From Paraburkholderia agricolaris (GTDB taxonomy: Bacteria; Pseudomonadota; Gammaproteobacteria; Burkholderiales; Burkholderiaceae), in assembly GCF_009455635.1 (NCBI RefSeq), contig NZ_QPER01000001.1, positions 3,038,001-3,102,000 on the forward strand: 64,000 nucleotides of DNA, in the 5' to 3' direction. Within the stretch, counting starts at the first letter, position 1; every line of letters starts with the position of its first letter. Below the pieces are notes generated by a model. It was given only the letters and a program-made list of their open reading frames with translations, searched no databases and was not told the origin of the DNA. This document shows, one piece after another, positions 34,785 to 45,205 of the stretch. The translations under genes were made by a program, and so were the position numbers.

Positions 34785-35159
34785 GATACGCCGACGCTCG
34801 CGCGGCGACGGCCACGATATTTGCAACCGCCCGCCGCGTACTGTAACTTTCGTAATCAATCGAAAAATAGACGGGTGGACTGTTACAGCGCCCGCAACGT
34901 AGGATCACGCATTCCCGTCGCGGGCGCGCACGCCCGGCTTACCGCTATCACCCTTTCGATAACGTCCCGCCGACCTGCCATGATGGCCCTTTGCGTTAAC
35001 ATCTTTGTCCCGCGCCTCGGGTAGCATCGCGCTGAACATTTGCGGCGCGTCCGCTGTCGAAACCGCCTGTCATGCCGCCTGCGTGCCGGCCCGCCGAACT
35101 GTCGAAGCGGCGCAACCGCATGAGCGGCTCACATCAAAGCCAGTCACCAGACCGAACCG
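34785..35159. other. intergenic region upstream of the RND efflux operon
   Basis: No gene is seen. The first 100 bp are AT-richer around TGTAACTTTCGTAATCAATC and include GTGGACTGTTAC (34875-34886), a 12-mer that also occurs at 33638-33649 on the other side of the IclR gene. The promoter for the efflux operon should lie here; I could not fix its boxes. Confidence 0.45.
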
Positions 35160-36572
35160 ATGGACGAACAACAAAAGTTTTCGGAAACCACACGCCCTGC
35201 CGCTCCGGCCTCCCAAGCCGGTTCCCAACCGTCCTCCACCGGCAAGCCTGCCGGCGGTCCGGGCCCGGTGCCGGCTTCAGCCAGAAGTCATCGCGGCCGC
35301 AATATCGCGCTGATCGTGGCGGCACTGGTTATCCTCGGGGTGGTGTTGTGGCGCTGGCATCCGTGGGGCGCGCCTGGCGGCACGAACGCGGCGGCCGGGG
35401 CAAGCGGCGGCCGGGCGGGACGCGGCGGCGCCGGTTTCGCCAACCTGGCGCAGCCGGTTCACGTGGCAACCGCCACACAGGGTGAGATGCCGGTCGTACT
35501 GACCGCGCTCGGCACGGTCACGCCGCTCGCCAACGTCACGGTGCTGCCGCAGTTGAGCGGCGTGCTGCAGGACGTGTATTTCAAGGAAGGCCAGATGGTC
35601 AGGAAAGGCGACGTGCTCGCCCAGATCGACCCGCGCCCCTATCAGATCTCGCTGGAAAACGCGCAAGGCACCCTTGCGCGCGACCAGGCGCTGCTGCAAA
35701 CCGCCCGCCTCGATCTGAAGCGCTATCAGACGCTGCTCGCGCAAGACTCGATCGCGAGCCAGCAGGTCGATACGCAAGCCTCGCTGGTGCGGCAGTACGA
35801 GGGCACGGTGAAGTCCGACCAGGCGAACATCGATACCTATAAGCTCGACCTCGTCTATGCGCGCATCACCGCGCCGGTGTCCGGGCGCGTCGGCTTGCGC
35901 CAGGTCGACCCGGGCAATTACGTGACGCCGGGCCTGACCAACGGCATCGTCGTCATTACGCAGTTGCAGCCGATCAGCGTGATCTTCACGACTTCCGAAG
36001 ACAACCTGCAGCAGATTCTCCAGCAGACTCAGAACGGCGCGAAGCTCTCGGTCACCGCGTACGACCGCAGCAACACCACGTCGCTTGAAGGCGGCCAGCT
36101 GGAAACCCTGGATAACCAGATCGACACCACCACCGGCACGGTCAAGCTGCGCGCGAACTTCGCGAACGACAAGAACCTGCTGTTCCCGAATCAGTTCGTG
36201 AACACGCGCCTGCTGGTGGATACGATCAGGGACGCGGTGATCGTGCCAACACCGGCCGTGCTGAACGGCTCGATGGGCCAGTTCGTGTACGTCGTGAAGC
36301 CGGACAACACGGTGACCGTGCGACCGGTCAAGGTAGGACCGGTGGACGGCGAACGCACCAGCATCAAATCCGGCCTGCAAGTCGGCGAGCGCGTCGTGAT
36401 CGACGGCTCGGACAGGTTGAAGGAAGGCGCGAAGATCACCATCCCGGCCGACCGGCCGCGCGGCGCTTCGGGTGCCCGCGAAGCCAGCGGCGCCAACGGA
36501 GCCGCGGCGGCATCGGGTGCCTCCGGCGCACGCGGGCATCATCGCAAACACGCGGCGCAAGCCTCGGAATAA
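35160..36572 (+). CDS. mdtA: RND efflux periplasmic adaptor, MdtA type
   Basis: A 470-residue membrane fusion protein. After a Pro-rich N-terminus, one membrane anchor (NIALIVAALVILGVVLW, about 44-62) places the rest in the periplasm. The adaptor shows the lipoyl-like half-motifs TPLANVTVLPQLSGVLQDVY and RITAPVSGRVGLRQVDPGN, a helical hairpin between them, and a beta-barrel domain. A Gly/Ala/Ser-rich tail ends in histidines and lysines. It bridges the inner-membrane pumps encoded next and an outer-membrane channel, which is not encoded here. Confidence 0.92.
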   Translation: MDEQQKFSETTRPAAPASQAGSQPSSTGKPAGGPGPVPASARSHRGRNIALIVAALVILGVVLWRWHPWGAPGGTNAAAGASGGRAGRGGAGFANLAQPVHVATATQGEMPVVLTALGTVTPLANVTVLPQLSGVLQDVYFKEGQMVRKGDVLAQIDPRPYQISLENAQGTLARDQALLQTARLDLKRYQTLLAQDSIASQQVDTQASLVRQYEGTVKSDQANIDTYKLDLVYARITAPVSGRVGLRQVDPGNYVTPGLTNGIVVITQLQPISVIFTTSEDNLQQILQQTQNGAKLSVTAYDRSNTTSLEGGQLETLDNQIDTTTGTVKLRANFANDKNLLFPNQFVNTRLLVDTIRDAVIVPTPAVLNGSMGQFVYVVKPDNTVTVRPVKVGPVDGERTSIKSGLQVGERVVIDGSDRLKEGAKITIPADRPRGASGAREASGANGAAAASGASGARGHHRKHAAQASE

Positions 36573-36590
36573 AGGCACGACGACTACTGC

Positions 36591-39500
36591 ATGAATCCAT
36601 CCCGCGCCTTTATTCTGCGCCCCGTCGGCACCGCGCTGCTGATGGCGGCAATCATGCTGGTCGGTCTCGTCGCGCTGCGCTTTTTGCCGCTCTCCGCGCT
36701 GCCCGAGGTCGACTATCCGACGATCCAGGTGCAGACCTTCTATCCGGGCGCGAGCCCGGACGTGATGACCTCGTCGGTCACCGCGCCGCTCGAACGCCAG
36801 TTCGGGCAGATGCCGTCGTTGAATCAGATGTCCTCGCAAAGCTCGGCCGGCTCGTCGATCATCACGCTGCAGTTCAGCCTCGATCTGCCGCTCGACATCG
36901 CCGAGCAGGAAGTCCAGGCGGCGATCAACGCCGCGGGCAACCTGCTGCCGTCCGACCTGCCCGCGCCGCCGATCTACGCGAAGGTCAATCCGGCCGACGC
37001 GCCGATCATCACGCTCGCGATCACCTCGAAGACGATGCCGCTCACGCAGGTGCAGGACCTGGCCGACACGCGTCTCGCGCAGAAAATCTCGCAGGTGGCG
37101 GGTGTGGGTCTGGTGAGCCTGTCGGGCGGTCAACGCCCGGCCGTGCGGATTCAGGCGAACCCGCGCGCGCTCGCCGCGTACGGTCTGAATCTGGACGACT
37201 TGCGCACCACGATTTCGAACCTGAATGTCAACACGCCGAAGGGCAACTTCGACGGCCCGACGCGCAACTACACGATCAACGCGAACGATCAGCTGACCGA
37301 CGCCGACGCTTACAAGAGCGCCGTGGTCGCGTACAAGGGCGGCCGTCCGGTCATGCTGACGGACGTCGCCAACATCGTGCAGGGCGCGGAGAACACCAAG
37401 CTCGGCGCATGGGTCAACAACACCCCGGCGATCATCCTGAACGTGCAGCGCCAGCCGGGTGCGAACGTGATCCAGGTGGTCGACAGCATCAAGGCGCTGC
37501 TGCCGCAACTGCAACAGTCGCTGCCCACCGCGCTCGAGGTGGAGATCGTCACCGACCGCACCACCACGATCCGCGCTTCCGTGCGCGACGTGCAGTTCGA
37601 ATTGCTGATGTCGGTCGTGCTGGTGGTGCTGGTGATGTATCTGTTCCTTGCCAACATCTACGCCACCATCATCCCGAGCCTGTCGGTGCCGCTGTCGCTG
37701 ATCGGCACGCTCGCGGTCATGTATCTGTGCGGCTTCTCGCTGGACAACCTGTCGCTGATGGCGCTGACCATCGCAACCGGCTTCGTGGTCGACGACGCCA
37801 TCGTGATGATCGAGAACATCGCGCGCTATGTCGAAGAAGGCGAGTCGCCGCTGGAGGCCGCGCTGAAGGGTTCGAAACAGATCGGCTTCACGATCATTTC
37901 GCTCACGGTTTCGCTGATCGCCGTGCTGATTCCGCTGCTTTTCATGGGCGACGTGGTCGGGCGTCTGTTCCACGAATTCGCGATCACGCTCGCCGTGACG
38001 ATCGTGATTTCGGCCGTGGTCTCGCTCACGCTCGTGCCGATGATGTGCGCGAAACTCCTGCGCCACACGCCGCCACCTGAAAGCCACCGCTTCGAAGCGA
38101 AAGCCCACCAGTTTATCGACTGGGTGATTGCCCGTTACGCGGTCGCGCTGACCTGGGTGCTGAACCGGCAACGCTCCACCCTGTTTGTCGCGTTGCTCAC
38201 GCTGGTGCTGACCGGCGTGCTGTACGTGTTCATTCCGAAGGGCTTCTTCCCGGTGCAGGACACCGGCGTGATCCAGGCGATCACGCAGGCGCCGCAATCG
38301 GTGTCGTATGCGTCGATGGCCGAGCGTCAGCAGGAACTCGCCACGCAGATCCTGAAGAACCCGGACGTCGAAAGCCTCACCTCGTTTATCGGTGTGGACG
38401 GCAGCAACATCACGTTGAACAGCGGCCGCATGCTGATCAACCTGAAGCCGCGCGACGACCGCAGCAACACCGCGAGCGACGTGATCCGCCAGTTGCAGCA
38501 CGACGTCGCACATATTCCGGGCGCCTCGCTGTACATGCAGCCGGTGCAGGATCTGACGATCGACTCCACGGTCAGCCCAACGCAGTACCAGTTCATGCTG
38601 ACCGACCCGAACATCGGCGAATTCACCACGTGGGTGCCGAAGCTGATCGACCGGTTAAAGCAGTCGCCCGAACTGGCCGACGTGGCCACCGACCTGCAGG
38701 ACAACGGCCAGTCGGTCTACATCGAAATCGACCGCGCCACCGCGTCGCGTTACGGCATCACGCCCGCTACCGTGGATAGCGCGTTGTACGACGCGTTCGG
38801 CCAGCGCATCATCTCGACCATCTTCACGCAGTCGAACCAGTACCGCGTGATTCTCGAAGCGCAGCCGTCGATGCAGCACTACACGGAATCGCTGAATTCG
38901 ATCTACCTGCCCTCTTCCACGTCGACGGGCGGCCAGGTGCCGTTGTCGTCGATTGCGAAGTTCATCGAGAAGCCCGCACCGCTGCTGGTCACGCACCTGA
39001 GCCAGTTCCCGGCCACGACCGTGTCGTTCAATCTCGCGCCCGGCTCGTCGCTCGGCGCGGCGGTCAAGGCGATCGCTCAGGCCGAGAAGGATGTCGGCTT
39101 GCCGGCGTCGTTCCAGACGCGTTTCCAGGGCGCGGCGCTGGCATTCCAGGCGTCGTTGTCGAATGAACTGTTCCTGATCCTCGCGGCGATCGTCACGATG
39201 TATATCGTGCTCGGCGTGCTGTACGAAAGCTTCATTCACCCGATCACGATTCTGTCCACACTGCCCTCCGCGGGCGTCGGCGCGCTGCTCGCGCTGCTGA
39301 TCACCGGGCACGATCTGGACATCATCGGCATCATCGGTATCGTGCTGCTGATCGGTATCGTGAAGAAGAACGCCATCATGATGATCGACTTCGCGCTCTA
39401 CGCCGAGCGCGAAGAAGGCAAGTCGCCGCGCGAAGCCATCTATCAGGCGTGTCTGCTGCGCTTCCGGCCGATCCTGATGACCACGCTCGCCGCCCTGCTC

Positions 39501-39713
39501 GGCGCCCTGCCGCTGATGCTCGGCACCGGCGCGGGCTCGGAGTTGCGCCGCCCGCTCGGTATCGCGATTGCCGGCGGTCTGATCGTCAGCCAGTTGCTCA
39601 CGCTGTTTACCACGCCGGTGATCTATCTCGGCTTCGACGCGCTTGCGCGCCGCGTGCGCGAGCGCTTCAATCGCGGCAACCCGGTGCCGCCCGCTACCGA
39701 TGCAGGGACCTAA
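36591..39713 (+). CDS. mdtB: RND multidrug efflux pump subunit, MdtB type
   Basis: A 1040-residue inner-membrane proton-driven pump of the HAE1 family. It begins [20 protein letters not shown], has [20 protein letters not shown] at the porter start, and the proton-relay helix [20 protein letters not shown] with the paired aspartates. Two repeats of six helices flank large periplasmic loops. It lies 18 bp after the adaptor gene and three bases before the second pump gene. MdtB and MdtC subunits form mixed trimers in E. coli, so the same is expected here. Confidence 0.93.
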   Translation: MNPSRAFILRPVGTALLMAAIMLVGLVALRFLPLSALPEVDYPTIQVQTFYPGASPDVMTSSVTAPLERQFGQMPSLNQMSSQSSAGSSIITLQFSLDLPLDIAEQEVQAAINAAGNLLPSDLPAPPIYAKVNPADAPIITLAITSKTMPLTQVQDLADTRLAQKISQVAGVGLVSLSGGQRPAVRIQANPRALAAYGLNLDDLRTTISNLNVNTPKGNFDGPTRNYTINANDQLTDADAYKSAVVAYKGGRPVMLTDVANIVQGAENTKLGAWVNNTPAIILNVQRQPGANVIQVVDSIKALLPQLQQSLPTALEVEIVTDRTTTIRASVRDVQFELLMSVVLVVLVMYLFLANIYATIIPSLSVPLSLIGTLAVMYLCGFSLDNLSLMALTIATGFVVDDAIVMIENIARYVEEGESPLEAALKGSKQIGFTIISLTVSLIAVLIPLLFMGDVVGRLFHEFAITLAVTIVISAVVSLTLVPMMCAKLLRHTPPPESHRFEAKAHQFIDWVIARYAVALTWVLNRQRSTLFVALLTLVLTGVLYVFIPKGFFPVQDTGVIQAITQAPQSVSYASMAERQQELATQILKNPDVESLTSFIGVDGSNITLNSGRMLINLKPRDDRSNTASDVIRQLQHDVAHIPGASLYMQPVQDLTIDSTVSPTQYQFMLTDPNIGEFTTWVPKLIDRLKQSPELADVATDLQDNGQSVYIEIDRATASRYGITPATVDSALYDAFGQRIISTIFTQSNQYRVILEAQPSMQHYTESLNSIYLPSSTSTGGQVPLSSIAKFIEKPAPLLVTHLSQFPATTVSFNLAPGSSLGAAVKAIAQAEKDVGLPASFQTRFQGAALAFQASLSNELFLILAAIVTMYIVLGVLYESFIHPITILSTLPSAGVGALLALLITGHDLDIIGIIGIVLLIGIVKKNAIMMIDFALYAEREEGKSPREAIYQACLLRFRPILMTTLAALLGALPLMLGTGAGSELRRPLGIAIAGGLIVSQLLTLFTTPVIYLGFDALARRVRERFNRGNPVPPATDAGT

Positions 39714-39716
39714 GCG

Positions 39717-42700
39717 ATGAACCTGTCGCGTCCGTTTATCTCCCGCCCGGTCGCCACCACGCTGCTGGCGATCGGCATTGCGATGGCCGGGATTTTTGCG
39801 TTCACCAAGCTGCCGGTGGCGCCGCTGCCGCAGGTCGACTTCCCGACCATTTCGGTGCAGGCCACCTTGCCGGGCGCGAGCCCGGACACCGTGGCGACCA
39901 GCGTCGCCAGTCCGCTTGAACGGCATCTCGGCTCGATCGCCGACGTCACCGAAATGACCTCGCAGAGCTCGGTCGGCTCCACGCGCATCACGTTGCAGTT
40001 CGGGCTGAACCGCGACATCGACGGTGCCGCGCGCGACGTGCAAGCGGCTATCAACGCCGCGCGCGCCGATCTGCCGGCGAGCCTGCGCAGCAATCCGACG
40101 TATCACAAGGTGAATCCGGCCGACGCGCCGATCCTGATTCTCGCGCTCACGTCGAAGACATTGACCGCCGGCCAGTTGTACGACTCGGCGGCCACCGTGT
40201 TGCAGCAATCGCTGTCGCAGGTGGATGGTGTCGGCGAAGTGGATGTGAGCGGCTCGGCCAATCCGGCGGTGCGTGTCGAACTGGAGCCGCACGCCCTGTC
40301 CCACTACGGTATCGGCCTCGAAGACGTGCGCGCGGCGCTCGCCGCGGCCAATGCGAACAGTCCGAAAGGCTCGATCGAGTTCGGCCCGAACCGCGTGCAG
40401 ATTTACACCAACGACCAGGCGAGCAAGGCCTCGCAGTACAAGGATCTGGTCATCGCGTACCGTAACGGCGCGGCGGTGAAGCTGTCCGATGTGGCCGAGG
40501 TGGTCGATTCGGTCGAAGATCTGCGCAACCTCGGCCTCTTCAACGGCAAGCGTTCGGTGCTGGTGATTCTGTACCGTCAGCCGGGCGCGAACATTATCGA
40601 CACCATCGACCGCGTGATGGGCATGCTGCCGCAGTTGCACGCGTCGCTGCCCGCCGACGTCGACATCGCACCCGCCGCCGACCGCTCCACGACGATCCGC
40701 GCGTCGCTGAAAGACACTGAACGCACGCTGATGATCGCGGTGGCGCTGGTGGTGATGGTGGTGTTCCTGTTCCTGCGCAACTGGCGCGCCACGCTGATTC
40801 CGAGCGTGGCCGTGCCGATCTCGATCATCGGCACGTTCGGCGCGATGTATTTGCTGGGCTTTTCGATCGACAACCTCTCGCTGATGGCGTTGACGATCGC
40901 GACCGGTTTCGTGGTCGACGACGCCATCGTGGTGCTGGAAAACATCTCGCGGCATATAGAAAACGGCGTACCGCGTATGAAGGCCGCCTTCCTCGGCGCG
41001 CGCGAAGTCGGCTTCACGGTGCTGTCGATCAGTATCTCGCTGGTGGCCGTGTTCCTGCCGATTCTGCTGATGGGCGGGATTGTCGGACGGCTGTTCCGCG
41101 AGTTCGCGCTGACGCTGTCGCTGGCGATCGGCGTGTCGCTGATCGTCTCGCTCACCTTGACGCCGATGATGTGTTCGCGCTTGCTGCGCGAGCCGCACGA
41201 GAAGGAAGAGGAAGGCCGCTTCGGGCGCTGGCTCGAACGCGGTTTCAGCGCGATGCATCGTGGTTACGAGCGCACGCTTGGCTGGGCGCTGCTGCATCCG
41301 CGCCTGATCGTGACGATTCTGATCGCGACTATCGGCCTGAACATCTGGCTGTACATCATTGTGCCGAAGGGCTTCTTTCCGCAGCAGGACACGGGGCGCC
41401 TGATCGGCGGCATCCAGGCTGACCAGAGCACGTCGTTCCAGGCGATGAAGGGCAAGTTCTCGGAGATGATGGAGATCGTCGGCAAGAATCCCGCGGTGGA
41501 CAGCGTGGCCGGTTTCACCGGCGGCCGGCAGACCAACTCCGGCTTCATGTTCGTGTCGCTCAAGCCGAAGAGCGAGCGCAAGCTATCCGCCGACGAGGTG
41601 ATCCAGCAACTGCGCGCACCGCTTGGCGACGTCGCCGGTGCGCGGACCTTTCTGCAGGCGGTGCAGGACATTCGCGTGGGCGGGCGGCAGTCGAACGCGC
41701 AGTATCAGTTCACGCTGCTGGCCGATTCCACCCCTGATCTGTACAAGTGGGGGCCGAAGCTCACCGAGGCGTTGCAGGCGCGCCCCGAACTTGCGGACGT
41801 GAATTCCGATCAGCAGCAAGGCGGCCTTGAGGCAATGGTGACGATCGACCGTGCAACGGCCTCGCGCCTCGGCATCAAGCCGGCGCAGATCGACAACACC
41901 TTGTATGACGCGTTTGGCCAGCGCCAGGTGTCGACGATCTACAACCCGCTGAACCAGTATCACGTGGTGATGGAAGTGGCGCCGAAGTACTGGCAGAGCC
42001 CGGACATGCTGAAGCAGATTTACATCAGCACCTCGGGCGGCAGCGCGAGCGGCGCGCAGACCACCAATGCGCCGGCCGGCACGGTGACTGCGCAGACCAC
42101 CTCGAGTGCCACGAGCGCAACCACTGGCGGCACCGCGGGCACGACTGCGTCGAGCGCGGCGAGCATCGCTGCCGACTCCGCGCGCAACCAGGCGATCAAT
42201 TCGATTGCCGCGAGCGGCAAATCCAGCGCTTCGTCGGGCGCGGCGGTGTCGACGGCAAAGGAGACGATGGTGCCGTTGTCGGCGATTGCGAGCTTTGGGC
42301 CGGGGAATACACCGTTGTCGGTGAATCACCAGAGCCAGTTCGTGGCCTCGACGATTTCGTTCAATCTGCCGCCGGGCGTGTCGTTATCGACGGCGACGCA
42401 GGCGATTTACGACACGATGGCGCAGATCGGCATGCCGGGGACGATTCACGGCAGTTTCCAGGGTACGGCTCAGGCGTTCCAGCAGTCGATGTCCGACCAG
42501 CCGATTCTGATTCTGGCCGCCTTGGCGGCGGTGTATATCGTGCTGGGGATGTTGTACGAGAGTTATATCCATCCGTTGACGATCTTGTCGACGCTGCCTT
42601 CTGCGGGTGTGGGGGCGTTGCTGGCTTTGTTGCTGTTCAGGACGGAGTTCAGCATCATCGCGTTGATCGGGGTGATCTTGCTGATTGGCATTGTGAAGAA

Positions 42701-43028
42701 GAACGCCATCATGATGGTGGACTTTGCGATTGAGGCCTCCCGGCAGGGGTTGTCGTCGCGGGATGCGATTTATCAGGCTTGTATGCTGCGGTTCCGGCCG
42801 ATCATGATGACCACTTGTGCTGCGTTGCTTGGGGCGTTGCCGTTGGCTTTTGGGCACGGGGAAGGGGCTGAACTGCGAGCGCCGTTGGGGATTGCGATTG
42901 TGGGCGGGTTGATTGTTAGTCAGATGCTGACGCTCTATACCACGCCGGTGGTGTATCTCTATATGGATCGGATTCGGGTACGGTGGGAGACAAGGAAGGG
43001 GCGCCGCGCTGGGATGGCGGCGGGTTAA
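39717..43028 (+). CDS. mdtC: RND multidrug efflux pump subunit, MdtC type, with low-complexity insertion
   Basis: A 1103-residue RND pump, close in plan to the preceding subunit: [39 protein letters not shown] and the proton-relay helix with [15 protein letters not shown]. It is about 78 residues longer than usual. The extra part is a Ser/Ala/Thr/Gly-rich segment at about residues 773-850, in the second periplasmic loop, between QIYISTS and [11 protein letters not shown]. The last 500 bases use more TTG, GGG and GCT codons than the rest of the gene. It starts three bases after mdtB. Confidence 0.92.
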   Translation: MNLSRPFISRPVATTLLAIGIAMAGIFAFTKLPVAPLPQVDFPTISVQATLPGASPDTVATSVASPLERHLGSIADVTEMTSQSSVGSTRITLQFGLNRDIDGAARDVQAAINAARADLPASLRSNPTYHKVNPADAPILILALTSKTLTAGQLYDSAATVLQQSLSQVDGVGEVDVSGSANPAVRVELEPHALSHYGIGLEDVRAALAAANANSPKGSIEFGPNRVQIYTNDQASKASQYKDLVIAYRNGAAVKLSDVAEVVDSVEDLRNLGLFNGKRSVLVILYRQPGANIIDTIDRVMGMLPQLHASLPADVDIAPAADRSTTIRASLKDTERTLMIAVALVVMVVFLFLRNWRATLIPSVAVPISIIGTFGAMYLLGFSIDNLSLMALTIATGFVVDDAIVVLENISRHIENGVPRMKAAFLGAREVGFTVLSISISLVAVFLPILLMGGIVGRLFREFALTLSLAIGVSLIVSLTLTPMMCSRLLREPHEKEEEGRFGRWLERGFSAMHRGYERTLGWALLHPRLIVTILIATIGLNIWLYIIVPKGFFPQQDTGRLIGGIQADQSTSFQAMKGKFSEMMEIVGKNPAVDSVAGFTGGRQTNSGFMFVSLKPKSERKLSADEVIQQLRAPLGDVAGARTFLQAVQDIRVGGRQSNAQYQFTLLADSTPDLYKWGPKLTEALQARPELADVNSDQQQGGLEAMVTIDRATASRLGIKPAQIDNTLYDAFGQRQVSTIYNPLNQYHVVMEVAPKYWQSPDMLKQIYISTSGGSASGAQTTNAPAGTVTAQTTSSATSATTGGTAGTTASSAASIAADSARNQAINSIAASGKSSASSGAAVSTAKETMVPLSAIASFGPGNTPLSVNHQSQFVASTISFNLPPGVSLSTATQAIYDTMAQIGMPGTIHGSFQGTAQAFQQSMSDQPILILAALAAVYIVLGMLYESYIHPLTILSTLPSAGVGALLALLLFRTEFSIIALIGVILLIGIVKKNAIMMVDFAIEASRQGLSSRDAIYQACMLRFRPIMMTTCAALLGALPLAFGHGEGAELRAPLGIAIVGGLIVSQMLTLYTTPVVYLYMDRIRVRWETRKGRRAGMAAG

Positions 43029-43047
43029 AGGTTTGGTTTGGGTTGGG

Positions 43048-43901
43048 TTTTGCCTGCCCGGCGGGAAGGGGCCTTCGCGGCGCTTTTTTTGTTGTCTGGT
43101 TCTTTTTGGCGTTGCCTTGCTGTGTTCTCGTGGTTTGTCTCTGTTGTTGGTCTTTTGGCCTTTTGGCCTTTCCTTGATTTGTTAGTGGTCTATTAGCGTT
43201 CCCCCTGTGCGGGGGGGCACCTACTTTTCTTTGCCTGCCGCAAAGAAAAGTAGGCAAAAGAAAGCGGCTCAAACCGCTAGCTCATAAGCGGGTCCCCTGG
43301 CTTGGAGGGGGCAGTGGTGCATCTGGAATCTGTCTCCTCGCACATTCCGCCTCAGTGACAAGGCAGTGATACCTCCGGCGGCGCTGCGCGCGCCGATGCC
43401 CCGTTCATAAAACCGTTGGTCGCGTTTCGTGGTTCAGCCGAACTTGATGTGGCAGCGCTTTCAAAACCCACGATATTTGCGCATTCGGCGCCTCGCCGAG
43501 GCGAAGCCGAAGGCCCCCGCTGCGCGAAGCAAACCCGCTGGTTTCCCTGGCAGACCCATCCGCGACGCACGCAGTGCGGAGTGGGAGCTGATGAGCGCTT
43601 TGTCACTAACGGGGAGTGTGCGAGAGCACGGATTCCAGATGCACCACTACCGTGGCTGCGCGGGGGACCCGCTTATGAGCTGGCGGGGTGAGCCGCTTTC
43701 TTTTGCCTACTTTTCTTTGCGGCAGGCAAAGAAAAGTAGGTGCCCCCCGCACAGGGGGAACGCTAATAGACCACTAACAAAACAAGGAAAGGCCAAAAGA
43801 CCAACACCAGAACGGACCACGAGCGCACAGCATGGCAACGCCAAAAAGAACCAGACAACAAAAAGCGCCGCGAAGGCCCCTTCCTGCCGGGCAGGCAAAA
43901 A
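43048..43901. repeat. long imperfect inverted repeat with internal 15-bp hairpins
   Basis: Two arms of about 300 bp (43048-43361 and 43599-43901) are reverse complements with scattered mismatches and small gaps. Each arm holds the perfect hairpin CCTACTTTTCTTTGC / GCAAAGAAAAGTAGG (43220-43254 and 43706-43740) next to a C-run or G-run. The spacer of about 240 bp has no convincing gene. Open frames through the arms are not conserved-looking proteins. I recall similar TACTTTTCTTTGC-rich blocks in other Burkholderiales genomes, so this is probably a dispersed repeat family, present here in head-to-head form. Confidence 0.75.
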
Positions 43902-43907
43902 CCCCCT

Positions 43908-44373
43908 TCAAAGCCTCTGCTCAACAGCAAGCAAAAAAACCCGCCGCCACTGTTTAGCCTGCCGCTCGCCCAGCATGGGCAAAACCCAAACCTGATGCCT
44001 GGCATCTTTAACTGTCAAAGCGACCTGCCATTGAGCATCATGCCGCTGCACCTCAGCCCCCAGCAGATCGGCAAAAATATAAGCCCCCTGCTCGCCGCCA
44101 AGGCGAACCTCGCATAGCCGCTTCCCGGCAGCAAGCCGGACCGCCCCCCAGGCCCCTTTAATCTCGTGAGTCCAATCGCCGTCGCGAATATTCGGAGCGA
44201 CTTCCTTCCGACGCCGCCACCAATAAACAACCGCAGCAATCAGAAGCAAAACAACCAAAGCCGCAACCGCAACAGCAACGGCCAAACCCCCAAGCCGCCT
44301 GCAAGGCGTAAAACGCACGCACAGCCCCATACACCAGCGCGATCAGCGCAATGAACGCTACAAGAATCGGCAT
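43908..44373 (-). pseudogene. small membrane protein gene with a single-base frameshift
   Basis: From an ATG at 44373 the frame reads MPILVAFIALIALVYGAVRA then FYALQAAWG, a convincing membrane helix, and then degenerates into Cys/Gly-rich sequence. From the same point another frame continues GLAVAVAVAALVVLLLIAAV then YWWRRRKE and a soluble domain to 43908 (DGDWTHEIKGAWGAVRLAAG). The switch falls at a run of five C (44287-44291); removing one restores a two-helix protein of about 155 residues. A shorter protein could start at the internal ATG at 44330. The family is unknown. Confidence 0.6.
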
Positions 44374-44494
44374 CGCAAACTCGCCAGGCAAAAAAATCAG
44401 CCTAGCACAGCCCACCCCCAACTCCCCGGCAAGAAACCATTGCGAAAAACGCGCCGCCGCGCCAAACCAAGCCCAGCCCAGCCCAGCCCAACCG

Positions 44495-45058
44495 TTACGG
44501 CTGTTTATGCGCCGCCGCCCAGTCCTTCACCGCCTTCAGCGTGTTCTCGACATGCTTCTCCGGCGACAGGCTCGTGTACTCGTAAATAATCTTGCCGTCC
44601 GGGGCGATCACATACGACACGCGATTGGCCATCGAGCTATGCATCGGCATGCCGGCGTCATAGGCGCCAATCACCTTCGCGTCAGCGTCGGCCGCCACCG
44701 GGAATTTGCTGCGGCATTCGCTCACCGAAAACTTCGTCAACGTATCGATGTTGTCGTGCGACACGCCGATCACCGTCGCGCCATACTTCTTGTACTCGTC
44801 GACAGCCTCGGCAAACTCGTGCGCTTCGATCGTGCAGCCTTTCGTGAAGGCCGCCGGGTAGAAATACAGCACCACCGGCCCTTTCTTCAACTCGTCGGCC
44901 AGCGAATACGTGTAGGTGTTGCCGCCCAGCGATGCCTGCGCGGTGAATTGCGGCGCGGTATCGCCCGGCTTGAGCGTGGCCGAAGCCGTCAGCGAATGCA
45001 GTGCGAATCCCACCGACAAGACAGTGGCGAGCACCACCGGTATAAGTTTCCTCTTCAT
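44495..45058 (-). CDS. exported peroxiredoxin (Bcp/AhpC-TSA type)
   Basis: A 187-residue thiol peroxidase with an N-terminal signal peptide (LIPVVLATVLSVGFALHSLTA) ending near residue 27, cited here in part, so it works in the periplasm. The mature protein has LKPGDTAPQFTAQ, the peroxidatic cysteine in YPAAFTKGCTIEAHEF (Cys75) and a second cysteine in SVSECRSKFP (Cys115). It would reduce hydrogen peroxide or organic peroxides. Reading is leftward and its neighbours are not in the same operon. Confidence 0.9.
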   Translation of the reverse strand: MKRKLIPVVLATVLSVGFALHSLTASATLKPGDTAPQFTAQASLGGNTYTYSLADELKKGPVVLYFYPAAFTKGCTIEAHEFAEAVDEYKKYGATVIGVSHDNIDTLTKFSVSECRSKFPVAADADAKVIGAYDAGMPMHSSMANRVSYVIAPDGKIIYEYTSLSPEKHVENTLKAVKDWAAAHKQP

Positions 45059-45205
45059 CTGCCACCCCTCGAAACGTTAGTGCACATGTACGCGTAGTCG
45101 AACTCGTCAGCCACAGGCGCCGGCGTTCAGCCGAGCCCGGGCAATCTCCACACGCTATTGGACCACGTACAGACAAGATACGTCGGAATCCCGGGAAAGG
45201 ATGCA

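Noticed and set aside
33638..34886. Shared 12-mer GTGGACTGTTAC on both sides of the IclR gene (33638-33649 and 34875-34886)
   Set aside because: It could be regulator sites or remnants of a direct repeat, but a 12-base match without symmetry or flanking similarity may be chance.
35277..38513. A 1078-codon open frame on the minus strand opposite the adaptor and first pump genes
   Set aside because: It is rich in Arg, His, Gln and Asp without any domain, the usual result of GC-rich third codon positions antisense to a real gene. mdtA and mdtB clearly occupy the plus strand.
38655..41297. An 880-codon minus-strand open frame opposite the RND pump genes
   Set aside because: Same antisense shadow pattern (Arg/His/Gln-rich, no motifs) against well-supported pump genes.
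43352..43995. Several open frames through the long inverted repeat
   Set aside because: The frames differ between the two arms and end arbitrarily. They contain the hairpin sequence and show no protein-like conservation or motifs.
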